64,000 bases of DNA from Allium sativum (Eukaryota > Streptophyta > Magnoliopsida > Asparagales > Amaryllidaceae). The stretch is taken from assembly GCA_030737875.1 (NCBI GenBank), contig CM060911.1, forward strand, positions 91,532,599 to 91,596,598, written 5' to 3'. The notes under the pieces are model-generated. The model did not search any database, was not told where the DNA came from, and saw only the letters and a program-made list of their open reading frames with translations. Each line of letters begins with the position of its first letter. Position 1 is the first letter of the stretch. The translations under genes were made by a program, and so were the position numbers. Of this stretch, positions 36,514 through 47,281 are shown piece by piece.

Positions 36514-38773
36514 AAGAAAATGACACCATTTTAGCGCATTAAAATCTTCATTAAAGCGTAATTGAGAGCCTAAATCTTGTAAATATCACTCTTCCATCAA
36601 TAATTGCCAGTATTTCCAACCTTCCAACACCGCATATAGTTTGCCGAATTGCTCCAGTATGGAATTGATGGAACTGAAGTGGTAACAAACTCAAGATTCG
36701 TGTTTTGGTTGAACATCATAAGCTGATAAGAATTCAATTATGGAGCAATCTGTTTAAAATTGATTGAGCTTGAGGACTTGTTAGTATTTGCTTGTGGATT
36801 TTAAAAACATGATGTACTCGGTTGCTTTTGATTTTACTAGTTCTTAATCTTATAGTAGTCATGGTACAAAATGCCTTTTTCCAACATAGATTATTTAATT
36901 CCTGAGATTCGAATGTATATTGTATATGAATTATTGTCTCATTTTTTGATCTTAAAGTAGTTAATGGTGCTATTATTCCTATTCTTAGTCGCTATTTATG
37001 CATCGGTTGGTTTTGGAGAATTATATGTAATAGAGAATTTTTTTTTATATAAACATACTTACGAGACGGTGCATAAAACTGTAGAAAAGAGTTTGATCGA
37101 GTTGTTGATCAATTAGCACTCCACATTTACAGTTAGGCACTTTAGATTTGTTCATACTTACAGCAGCTGCTGGGACATGGAAAAAAAAGGGAATATGTTA
37201 ATGTATGTAGTGTCATTTTTCTTCTGGCATAGGTACGTTGTATTTGATAGTTTTGTAGCATTTTTATCTGCTTGTTTATCTTTTTCGAAGTTGCATCTGT
37301 CAACAGTTTAAATACTTGTAAATATATTTATCCTTGGCCAACATATTCAAAATAAAAATGAACATTATTTTACTAGTGCTCGTTTTTAGTGATGTCACGG
37401 TAAATACGTTAAAAATCGCTGGTTCTATTTGACTGCATATGTTTGGTATATTTATAGAACTATAAATTTTGTACGAATGTCCGACATTCGTTCGTGTTCA
37501 TGACCAAATATGTCCATCCGATTCTCATTTAAAACACCAATTAAGACAATAAAATTTGTACGAGAAAAAAATCATGTTTGGTCAATGCTCGTTCGAATTC
37601 GTCCAAATTCCTTGTAATTCGATATATAATTGAGATTAAATTTAATAAAAAGTATATGATATAAATGGTCATGTCCAACCTGTCCGCTTGTGTACGTATT
37701 CATAAAACATGTGTCTTTGTCCGACAGATGACATGAATTAAGACATCAAAATTTATTCGAGAAATTTTTTTGATTGATCCATGTTCTAATATAAATTTTT
37801 TAGGATAGAAACTGAACACACTTTTGTGCAATCTGGCCCGATCGATTTACACCTAAATATATTCGTAATATATTTAAAATGTAATATATTACATGAGAAA
37901 TATGTTTTAAATATACGAGCTATTAAAAGCCTACAAATGCTTGTATTACACTAGCTTTAAATTATACTATCTACTTGTAATAGTTTTGAGTTTTGGTTGT
38001 ATGTCCTATTTACTAATTGTAATCCTTTTTACTGGATATACAAATTTATTTAAAGCCATTATAATTGCATATACTATATTATCTATTGTGCGATGATTTA
38101 TGTATGTGTTGTGACTCATTCGAATCAATACATTGATAGTATATTCTTATCTCAAGTTGATTTACATGTAAAATTCTATTTAATTAAATTTCTACTTTAT
38201 TAATTACTATATCTAATTTTTCAAAAAAAGAAATCTAATTTGAAATATGTTTTAGCATATAATTTTATATATTATATTTAACACGTTAACGGTCGGTTTT
38301 CCCACCGTTGTACGGTAATACTAGTTTACATCCCTTTTTTCTTTTCCTGTTTTACAAATTTCTTACCTCAATCAATTTTCTTTATTTTATGTGTGGAAAC
38401 ATTAGGATCATACCAAGGACTCTAATGGCTAAAGAGGTGATCTTGGCTAAAAATTCATATCTGATAAAAGTCAAAGGTTTCATTCTCATATTTTGTTTAT
38501 TATGTAGTTAATTGGAGGAACATATGGGGGTAGTGAAAGAAGTGAGCGACATGCATCAAAGAAAGGCAGAAATGGCTAAGCACTCTGATGCATTCATTAC
38601 ATTATCTAGTTAATTTTTATTCATTATGTTACAAATTTTATTTTATCTTTCCTTCGTTTTATATTTTCTGATATTATTCTACTACATTCCCAAGTGGTTA
38701 CGGAGCATTAGAAAAGCTACTTGAAGTTATAACATAGGCTTAGCTTGACATCCATAGAAAACTGGTAAGTGAT

Positions 38774-38805
<32 letters not shown>

Positions 38806-40449
38806 TAACGCTTGTATTAATTTATTTCATACTTGTGTAAATTAATTGCAGTTGATTAACGTTAATTAACATTAGATTATACAAGGTGGCATTTATAAAT
38901 GGTAACATTTGTATAAATTAATTGATTAAATAAATGGTTAACATTAAATGGTATCATGTTAATTTATGTTAATTTACATATTCAATGGTACCATGTTAAT
39001 TTACATATAAATTAACGTAAATTAATATGGCATCATTTCTTACATGGTAACATATTATTTGTATAAATGGTTACATGGTAGCATTTACATATAAATTAAC
39101 ATAAATTATTATGGCATCATTTCTTATATGGTAACATATTATTTGTATAAATGGTTACATGGTAGCATTTATTAACGTTAATAACTGCTTGCACTTGTAT
39201 AAATTAACGTTACTCAACATCATAATTGTATAAATTAACATAAATTAACATGTTACCATTTAATGCTAGTTAACGCTAAAACAAATATGGAATAAATCAT
39301 AACATAATAATGTTTGCGTTAATTTATTTCATACTTTTATATGTTAACGTTAATTTGTTACCATTTAAGATCTGATTCATATCAGTGTTAATTAATTCTC
39401 ATATATTTGTTTCATTTTCAATGCTAATTCAATTTGATTTGATGTTGATCTCATTTGATAACCTTCTACTAATCTCTGATTTGATTTGATATAAAACTAA
39501 TTGATTGGATTTTAAAGCTTATATTTTTGTTTTGCCTTATATTGGAAGGAAAAAGCTAATAAATCTATTATGATCGGTACACACACTCGTTTCATCCTAT
39601 CTAGAAAAATTGTGAGAAACAACCCAACTTACTGTGCTAAATAAATTTATATCAAAATTATATTTGCGAATTAAATTGCTTCTTTTCAATTTACTATGCT
39701 ATTTTATTATGACAGGTATGATAGACGATTGGACAAATTTTGGATCAAGAAGCCGATGAGTAAAATTAGAGTGATAGTATGAGTGACTAACTGTGTACAT
39801 GTATATGAGTGAATTAGTACGTAGTAAGGAGCCAAGTATACGAGTGAAATGTAGTGAGGAAGTGTATGTATAAGTGATTGTATAATAGTGAAGAAACAGT
39901 ATGTGTACAATCGAATGTGCAATAAATATTTAATTAAATAAATATTTGTTATTTTCGTAAAATTAAATTCTGCGTAAATATTCAATTCTTGTAAGTATTT
40001 ATTTATAAAAAATAATGCCATATGACCTAAAAAATGATGTCATATGCACTAATCAAATGATGACACATGGACAAATTATTGTTTGACACATGAACCAACC
40101 GTTAAATGCCAAGTGTCAGCATTAATATATGTCATGTGTACACTATTACGACAACCATGTCAGCATCCATGTAGGATGACACATCACTATCCATGTCAAC
40201 AACCATCTAGGATGACACTTCATCAAAGAAATCAGTTGGTGACTCATTATTCGAGTCATAAGGTAGTGGGGCCCATTAATTCTTTTACCTACCAATACCA
40301 ATAAGTGTAGGTAAATCCCTTTCTCTACTAAGCTTTACCTACCCAATTTCTACCAATCCAATATTGGTAGCTAAAATATATTACCCACCATTATGTTAGT
40401 TTTAATTACACTTACAATTGGTAGTTAAAGATCTCATTTTCTTGTAGTG
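36514..40449. mobile_element. Remnant of a CACTA-type DNA transposon, no transposase seen
   Basis: The right end reads TTTTCTTGTAGTG (40437-40449), the complement of the CACTACAAGAAAA terminal repeat typical of plant CACTA elements, and next to it are subterminal copies of ACCAAT/ATTGGT (40285-40425). At the left, directly after element 3, the sequence AAGAAAATGA matches the inward continuation of that repeat (AAGAAAATGA on the complement). The missing CACTAC would lie left of element 3. No transposase frame is visible; the interior is AT-rich, with a TA run near 38785 and an 85 bp tandem duplication. Confidence 0.6.
39003..39170. repeat. Two tandem units of about 85 bp
   Basis: The units start at 39003 and 39088 (both ACATATAAATTAAC) and continue in parallel to GGTAGCATTT. 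They lie in a longer stretch rich in TTAACGTTAA-like words. Confidence 0.8.
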
Positions 40450-40540
40450 ATGTTTGTGGTTGCGGACTCACTTTATTCTTCCTTACCGGATTGGTGAAGT
40501 GCTCGAAAGAGGACCTTTGGTGTTCATACCATTTTTTGGT

Positions 40541-40648
<108 letters not shown>

Positions 40649-40904
40649 AAATCTTCCTTATTTAATAATACACTTAGATCATCCTAATGGGACAATTAAA
40701 CTTGAATAAAAACTCCTAATTAATTAAGCATTTATTCACTTTAATTGTATGTTAAATAAGTTACATAATAAGAAATATATTTTGCGCATAATAATGTGCG
40801 TTTGAAACACGTCCTAGATCATCCGTAAGAAATGAAGAAATGTCAATCTTCACATAATTCACAATTACAAGTTTTCTTCTCACATACAATATTCACCAAG
40901 CATT

Positions 40905-41300
40905 ATTTTGTGGACTAATTCTATTTGAACCCATGTTTCTACTGAGTAAACCCAGAAAAACGATGAACGTACTGCATTTGTTTTGCAATGCTTTTCTTCT
41001 TCCAATTCTCATCATACCTCGTAGAGCTTCAATGAGATTCTTTAGTTTACCTCGTAGAGTCCCTACGAGATTATTTAGTGTATCTCGTATGGACCCTACG
41101 AGGTGAACTAAAGGCACCTAGTATGGTTTCTACGAGATACACTAAAGAATCTCGTAGAGCCTGTACGAGAGGGAGTAAAATTGTTTTTTTTTAATAATAC
41201 ATGGGTGAACTCAACAAAATGCTGGATTCCCCCTATTTTCCAATTTTTCTGGGTATACTCAGTAATTTCTTGGATCTAAGTAGAATTTAACACAAATTCC
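40905..41300. mobile_element. Fold-back (MITE-like) element with interleaved inverted repeats
   Basis: Imperfect terminal inverted repeats: about 40908-40960 (containing TACTGAGTAAACCCAG) and about 41244-41296 (containing CTGGGTATACTCAGTA). Inside, 41020-41170 holds several TACGAG/CTCGTA hairpins, among them a perfect pair TTTAGTGTATCTCGTA and TACGAGATACACTAAA, and TTTAGTTTACCTCGTAG with CTACGAGGTGAACTAAA. No clear target duplication was identified. No coding sequence. Confidence 0.6.
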
Positions 41301-42456
41301 AAATTATCCATATAAATTAATTGGAATATTTAACAAATTGGACTTACAATTCATTTTCTTAGTTTATTCCACTTTTGATTATTGAAAACTTTTGTGGAAA
41401 TATGGATTTTAGTTACATAATTTTCTATTATTAGTCCCGTTATCTTGAATACAAGACTCAAAGAGAAGATGGAATAAAGAATTGGGATAAACTAAGATTT
41501 AATTAGGAATTCTAAAAATGTAGAACTCCATCGGATTTATATATATGTAATTAAGATTCAACCCGTAGGATTGGCATATATTACACATTAATTACTCTCA
41601 TTGATTGCTAGTGTAAGCTACAAAATTATTTTATATATTAAATGATTGCATACACTACATTCAATTTGCATATGAATATTTACCAATAATCAATCAGCCT
41701 TAGATAATTGAATTTTCAATTTTACACATATTAATATTTCCGATGCTAAAATTTCAAACAATCATAATTTCTCCGTTTGAACTCCAATCGGAATATATGA
41801 CAATTCTTCAGAAAATCATGGTAAAAACAATGATATAAGTTTCATGGTCAAATTTCAACATCTTCTAAATGTCCATTTTTACCGTTTTCTAATTTTATTA
41901 GTTTAGTCCATATTAATTAATAATTATAAGATGTGAGGTAGTACGCGATGTTTTTAAATTTTGTTTTCGAGAATGAACAACCGGTTGTATATATTGAAAC
42001 TTAACGTTGGTGTTTAAAAAAAAATCAAAATTATATTTGATTTTTGACTAATTTTCGTTCTTCACAAGAAAGAACATGAAAATTCTGATTTTGAAAGAGC
42101 AAATAAATTGTTATTTTAACCAAAAAAAAGCGTGGAATTCTGATTTGATGTTACTACAAAAGATACTAACAAAGTAAAACAATAATAGCAAGTAATTAAC
42201 AGAAATATTTGGAATTGACAATCATGCAGTGCATTCCAGGAATGCATATCATGTATATGCATTATACTTTCTTCACTAATCTATTATTAAGCTCATTAAA
42301 TATATATCAATAAACAATAATTCTATTGACCATAAAATATACATTTATGTATAAATATATTAACATATATGATGACAATCAACATTTATGAATCTTCCAA
42401 TTTCGGCACATTAATTAGAATTATGGGATTTCAATCCAATTTCCACAAGAATTTGT
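41301..42456 (+). other. Low-copy AT-rich DNA upstream of the host exon
   Basis: No LTR similarity was noticed. It probably includes the distal promoter of the peptide gene. A CATGCA (RY-type) word is at 42223-42228, and an inverted repeat AATGCATA (42241-42248) / TATGCATT (42256-42263) lies nearby. RY words are known from seed-gene promoters, but one or two copies are weak evidence. Confidence 0.4.
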
Positions 42457-42464
42457 CTATATAA
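42457..42464 (+). promoter_or_regulatory. TATA box of the host peptide gene
   Basis: CTATATAA, 55 bp upstream of the start codon, followed by an A/C-rich untranslated stretch as in many plant promoters. Confidence 0.65.
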
Positions 42465-42518
42465 CCAACCATCCACTGTACCCTTAACATAATATTCATA
42501 AAACAAAACTAAACAAAG

Positions 42519-42683
42519 ATGATGAAAAGAGTTAGTATTATATTTCTAGTTTGTTTGCTCATTACTGCTATGTCTGCAGACGTTGTGTTATCAAGTCTTA
42601 AGCCGCCTAGAACACCAGCAAACCCTGGCACTGGACCTTGTATCAACTGCTATATTGATTGTAACACCCCGAAAATTCTATAA
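42519..42683 (+). pseudogene. Small secreted cysteine-containing peptide, exon interrupted by an LTR
   Basis: The frame starts at tandem ATGs. Residues 1-20 form a typical secretion signal: basic MMKR, then a hydrophobic core with IIFLVCLLITAM, then small residues near SADVVLS. A proline-rich stretch (KPPRTPANPGTGP) and C-I-N-C follow. Host sequence stops at codon 47 (base 42659), where element 4 begins. The frame runs seven codons into the LTR to a TAA at 42681, so any product would be a 54-residue truncated peptide. A TATA box in the right place supports a real gene. The remaining exon is not in the window. The spacing suggests a cysteine-rich secreted peptide, but I do not recognise the family. 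Confidence 0.6.
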
Positions 42684-42929
42684 CTGTGAAATTAACAAAT
42701 TAAAGTATAATTAATTTGAAATCAAAGAACTAAGGGAAACGGGATACGCCATTGCGTTCGTCTCGGAAAAATACTCGAAATAGAGTCCGAGTTTTCGAAA
42801 AATGGAGTCCGTATGAAGAAGATATGGCCTTCGGAAGTTTTTGAATTAAATCTAAAATTCAAACAGAATAAAATAATTAAAAAAAATCGGGCCCAATGGG
42901 CCAGGGCGGATAAACACCCGCCTAGGCCA

Positions 42930-43014
42930 CCCAGGTCGACTGGGCTGTCGACCTGGGCTACCCATGTCGACAGGGCTGTCGACAGCCCTGTCGACAGGGG
43001 TGTCGACCTGGTCG
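42930..43014 (+). repeat. GTCGAC-rich palindrome cluster
   Basis: An inverted repeat CCCAGGTCGAC (42930-42940) / GTCGACCTGGG (42947-42957) is followed by a perfect 32 bp palindrome at 42965-42996 (half-site TGTCGACAGGGCTGTC). GTCGAC occurs six times in about 75 bp, upstream of the LTR TATA box. Confidence 0.9.
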
Positions 43015-43171
43015 AGCCCAGCCAACCTGGCTGGCCAGGTCTGTGTTTGGCCGATTTTCTGTGGTCTGCTTTGTCACTAGGGCTAGGTGGCAAGTTTTAA
43101 TTGGTCTCTCTATCGAATGAATGGCTACGATCAATCCAAGCAACATCAATGGTCCTAATCAGTTCCTAACC

Positions 43172-43180
43172 TCTATATAA
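43172..43180 (+). promoter_or_regulatory. TATA box of element 4 LTR
   Basis: TCTATATAA, about 510 bp into the LTR, followed by a leader that starts near ATTCATTCAAAAATAAG. Confidence 0.7.
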
Positions 43181-44015
43181 ACAACCCTAGACTAAACCCT
43201 AATCTATTCATTCAAAAATAAGAACATAGCCGCCATGTTGCTGAGGAACGACTAGGAGTAGCCACCAAATTGGAGAGAGGATTAGGAGGAAGATTCTAAA
43301 GCTTAAAGCAACCTAAACAAATCAATTCAACAAAGGAATTTGTGTCTTCAATCCCTAAATTAGAGAATTCGCCGCAACCATTGTAAGTAGTGTATTACTT
43401 TGGTATGAATAAACAATTGTGTTGGTTTGTATGCTTGAATTGTGGCAATAAAGTAATTCATATTTGTGCGTTCTTATCAATTTGAAATATTATATACGTT
43501 TGGATATTTATGAATTATGTTATTCATTATAAAGAACTACATGCGGTAGTTCTATGCAAGTATACGTTTGGAATATTTCGCAAATTATGTAATCCATGTT
43601 GAAGCTACATGTATGTAGTTGATTTAAATTCATGCAAGTTTGGGGTTTGCTTCTATGCCACCATGATGTATATTTTTGTGCTTAAATCATTTTGTAAGTA
43701 ATTGGAACAAGTTTGGTTATTATCCATATGAAATTATGTTGAGAATTTGGCATCATGTATTAAGCCATGCTTTTGTACTAGAAAACGTATTTGCAAATTT
43801 ATGAATATGGCTAGGCTATGAATGATATTTGGCATAATTGAAAACCATGATTAGGTCTATCTTGTTTACAAGAATTATATGATGACATATGTGGTACATG
43901 GCTAGGTTAGGTTCAAAAGGTCCCTTTTTGTAAGTTTACATGGCTAAAGTAAGAATCATGATTTCATGTTAGAAATATTTATGCCATGGTTATGTGAACA
44001 AATTTAACTATACTT

Positions 44016-44164
44016 ATGCCATGCTTATGTTTGATATTATGCCATGCTTATGTTTGACATTATGCCATGCTTATGCTAGAAATATTTATGCCATGCTTAT
44101 GTTTGACATTATGTGATGCTTATGCTAGAAATATTTATGCCATGCTTATGTTTGACATTATGCC
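44016..44164 (+). repeat. Short tandem array of ATGCCATGCTTATGTTTGAC units
   Basis: Units of about 23 bp alternate with ATGCTTATGCTAGAAATATTT units; about six in all. Confidence 0.85.
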
Positions 44165-44613
44165 TAAATAAAAATATAGGTTCATGTGACAATAATGATA
44201 TCTCAATTACAAGTTCACATGCTTTGATTCATGTCACCTATGTTACCACTATGCAAGTACACCAGTTTCTATTTTGTATTTCCAACGTCGTATTGCAAGT
44301 TCATGCGCTCACATTTCCCTCTTTGTGTATGTAATTACGCTTTAAGCCTCCCCTTTTCGCATGGCTAATTTGGGCTTTAAAAGGCTAAGCCCAAAATATA
44401 TAAACGGACGTGTAAAACGGGGGAAAATAACGTTGGGTTAAAATTACTAATGAATGAAAATATAAAATAGAAGGGCCCAAATTCAAGTATGGGTTGGGCC
44501 CATGATTGGTGTAACCTTTACACCATTAACTTAATAATGGGCCGCAAATATTTACATATAAGAAATAAAGAAGAATGACAAAATATGTAAATATAGAACA
44601 TACGATGTGTTTA

Positions 44614-44817
44614 ACCCGAGGTTGGATTGAGTTGTGATGTAAACCTGCCCGGAACCGCCCGGCTGTCCAGTAGTCACAACAATACCTATCCAATGTGGGA
44701 GGTTAAACATGGAGCCCAATAAGGACCCGAGGTTAGACTGAGTTGTGGCGTAAGACTGCCCGGAACCAACCGGCAACAGGCAGCCACAACAATACCTGTC
44801 TAATGTGAGAGGTCAGG
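44614..44817 (+). repeat. Two tandem units of 111 bp in element 4 LTR
   Basis: Both begin ACCCGAGGTT and share TTGTG.YGTAA, TGCCCGGAACC and CACAACAATACCT; starts at 44614 and 44725, diverged by several substitutions. Confidence 0.85.
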
Positions 44818-45943
44818 GCCTTAATAAGACAATTAAGGCTGAGTCAGGATTGTTAGGATTAAGTAAACTAAAGACTTAATCAAAATGGAACATGCTAAAC
44901 TAAACGGACTGGTGGGGGTTAGGTTAGAAAACACTTAACCAACTTAGCATGTTGGCTAGAGATAGAAAACCTAGTAACGGGGGACCCTTTTCAGCAGTAA
45001 CCCTAAAAGGTGTATCAGGATACCCTGAAACTAGGCAGGGTGGGGCACGATTACTGGGCTGATTGTAAGAGGTCAAAGCGACGGCGGTGGTGTAGCAGTG
45101 TAGGTTCTAACGGAGTGCGGGCGTGCACACACTCCGGCACAGAAAAATAAGGCACTGGACACCAGTAGCATACCTGTGCACTCTAAGGTTGTGTCGGGCC
45201 GCCACTATGGGACTTGATACACCCCATGGTGGGACCAGCATAGGTAACTACAGACATCGGGGGTCGTAAGACACATGTAACTATGCGAGTAGGAGCCGAT
45301 CATCATAGAATGGATCACATCACCCTGATTATGGGGTGCAAATTGGAAACTAGTTTATATGGGTTCAGAGATCAACATGGGGTACGATAGTATATTCGAC
45401 CCTAGACAACTTAACCAAGTTATAGTGTTTGCCCACTTCTTGTTATTACTTATCATACCCAGTTCTTTATTCATAGACAAAATAGTACTAGACTTATTCA
45501 GGCTTTATGTCTGACTCTACTTTTCTTTCGTCTTCTTTCTTCCGTTTCCCCCCCCACCCAGGTCCTCAGGGAGGGAACACAGCAGCTTGACCAACCTCAA
45601 CATCCAGCTTGAAGAAGAGAAATGTATTGCTTGGACTTTCCTGTTTTGAACTATGGCTTTGGACAATCCACTATGGGGCTTTTGCAGTTTATCCATGTTT
45701 TATTTATGCTTCTTTAAAAGATGTACTCAAGACAGATTATGAAAGTGTTATGTTATGTTTTTGGAAAGGATGTTGTTGTAACACGTATTTGACTTTATGA
45801 AATAAAGTTTGTTGTTCTTCCGCTGTTTACAAATATGTGTTCTTATATCTGTCTTGTATATCTGTGACTTGTACTTATAAACCTCCACCAAAATTAGGGC
45901 ATTCGCTTTGAGAGTGACCCTAACGGAGGTGGGGTGTTTCACT

Positions 45944-45955
45944 TGGTATCAGAGC
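45944..45955 (+). other. Primer binding site of element 4
   Basis: TGGTATCAGAGC, two bases (CT) after the LTR end. Confidence 0.93.
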
Positions 45956-46129
45956 ATAGGTTTTACCAGATAAGATAAAAAGTTTTGAAAAATTATTTTC
46001 AAAAAGGAAATTTAAAGAAGCATTTTTAAAAGAAAAATATTATTTTATTCTAAAAGGCAAAGTCCACCCCCCAAAGCCATAGGAACTATCTCTTATCCTT
46101 CGTTTTGAATCTATCCTTTTTGTTTCAGC

Positions 46130-47281
46130 ATGTCCCAAGAACATAACTTGCCAGAAGGGGTGCCAATACCTGGTTGGTTTAGACGGTTCTTAGAAGCAAG
46201 GGCCACTCAGCCAGGTCCTACCATTCCTCCTCCCCCAGCTGAAGGAAATCATCCAGCTGCTGCGGCACCTTTTCCTCCACCTCCTCCTCGGGGAAACACG
46301 TTTGCTAAGATATGTAAAGATTTTAAAGCTATGGGAGGAAGGGATTTCCATGGAACTGAGTCCTTCGTAGCAGCTAGAAATTGGCTGAAAGAAACTGAGG
46401 ACCTATTCATCATCTTTGAGGTAGAAGATAGACAAAAAGTACAGTTGGCAGTGTGGCTATTAAAGGGCGAGGGTTCCTACTGGTGGGAAGTCACTAATGC
46501 TGAAAGACCAGTGGAGACATTGGAGGACTTTAGGGGAAGGTTTGAGACTAAATTTCTCTCAGATGCGGAAAGAAGTTTGCAGTTAGAAAAATTCTTATTT
46601 CTTAAGCAAGGGGACAAGACAGTCAGAGAGTATGTGAATCAGTTCGATGAGCTAGCTAGGTTTGGGCTTGACCTAGTCAACACCCCGCACAAGAAGGCTC
46701 TCCGTTTCGTCAAAGGGTTGAATGAGCCATTACACAGTTTGGCCATGACCCATATACCCATGGGAGCCACGTATGAAAGATTGGTGCAAATGGCATTGCT
46801 GAATGAAGAGGATAAGGGCAAGAAGAAAGAGGGTTTGCAGCCTAAGAAGACAGACTTTAAGAAGGGCGGGAAAGGCAACAAAGAGAAGAGGAAGTGCAAT
46901 TTTTGTGGCAAAGTGGGGCACTTAGGAAAGGACTGCCGGAAAAAGAAGGCCAAGGAGAATGGTGGGTGCTTTTCTTGCGGTGAGACAGGCCATAGGGCTA
47001 AGGACTGCCCAAAGAAACGAGGACAGGGGCAGAGGGCTGGATCCACCCCAGGGGCACAGGTTCATGTGCTAGAAGCGCCACCTCTGCAACAGCGAGGTAC
47101 AAATACTTCTGTAGAAAGTGTAGTTTATCTTTATGATCACCCCGTTCGCACTTTATTTGATTCTGGCGCATCACACTCCTTTATCTCGTTTGCTTTAGTA
47201 GAATCTCTGCACCTAGAAACTAGTATGGTAGAGGACCCCTTAATTGTTTCAAACCCAATTGGGGGCCCAGATACCAACTGA
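46130..47281 (+). CDS. Ty3/gypsy Gag-protease, truncated
   Basis: The product is the retrotransposon capsid-nucleocapsid protein followed by the start of the aspartic protease; it packages element RNA in cytoplasmic particles. A proline-rich N-terminus (residues about 27-58) is followed by a retrotransposon Gag domain (about 75-215; ARNWLKETEDLF, FLSDAERSLQ, VREYVNQFDELAR). Then come a lysine-rich linker and two CCHC zinc knuckles: C256, C259, H264, C269 and C280, C283, H288, C293. The protease active site D344-S345-G346 lies in LFDSGASHSFIS. The frame ends at a TGA inside the neighbouring LTR (last residues PDTN are foreign), so most of pol is lost. TTTTTGTTTCAG two bases before the ATG resembles a splice acceptor. 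The motifs fit a chromovirus-type gypsy element, possibly Tekay-like. Confidence 0.93.
   Translation: MSQEHNLPEGVPIPGWFRRFLEARATQPGPTIPPPPAEGNHPAAAAPFPPPPPRGNTFAKICKDFKAMGGRDFHGTESFVAARNWLKETEDLFIIFEVEDRQKVQLAVWLLKGEGSYWWEVTNAERPVETLEDFRGRFETKFLSDAERSLQLEKFLFLKQGDKTVREYVNQFDELARFGLDLVNTPHKKALRFVKGLNEPLHSLAMTHIPMGATYERLVQMALLNEEDKGKKKEGLQPKKTDFKKGGKGNKEKRKCNFCGKVGHLGKDCRKKKAKENGGCFSCGETGHRAKDCPKKRGQGQRAGSTPGAQVHVLEAPPLQQRGTNTSVESVVYLYDHPVRTLFDSGASHSFISFALVESLHLETSMVEDPLIVSNPIGGPDTN

Larger units (their letters stand above)
42660..45941 (+). repeat. Element 4, 5' LTR (3282 bp)
   Basis: Starts TGTAACACCCCG and ends GGGGTGTTTCA, an inverted repeat at its tips. It contains the GTCGAC-rich palindromes (42930-42996), a TATA box (43172) and tandem repeats (44016-44164 and 44614-44817). 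It is unrelated to the giant LTRs apart from the tip sequence. Confidence 0.85.
42660..47270 (+). mobile_element. Element 4: Ty3/gypsy retrotransposon, 3' part missing
   Basis: A 3282 bp LTR, primer site and gag-protease gene in the standard order on the plus strand. The protease region stops at about 47270, where a minus-strand LTR of another family begins. Reverse transcriptase, integrase and the second LTR are not in the window. It inserted into the host peptide exon; the five host bases before it are TTGAT. Confidence 0.9.

Noticed and set aside
39707..40021. 104-codon minus-strand frame inside the CACTA remnant
   Set aside because: AT-driven, hydrophobic low-complexity sequence without transposase motifs.
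41301..42456. Possible tRNA or other classical RNA gene in the low-copy region
   Set aside because: No A/B box pair or cloverleaf could be recognised by eye. The only tRNA-like words in the window are the 12-base primer sites of the retroelements.
44016..44164. Possible CRISPR-like array in the element 4 LTR
   Set aside because: Units are adjacent and diverged with no unique spacers, and the setting is a plant LTR.
46639..47046. 135-codon frame antisense to gag
   Set aside because: Shadow of the gag-protease gene, whose zinc knuckles and DSG motif are on the plus strand.
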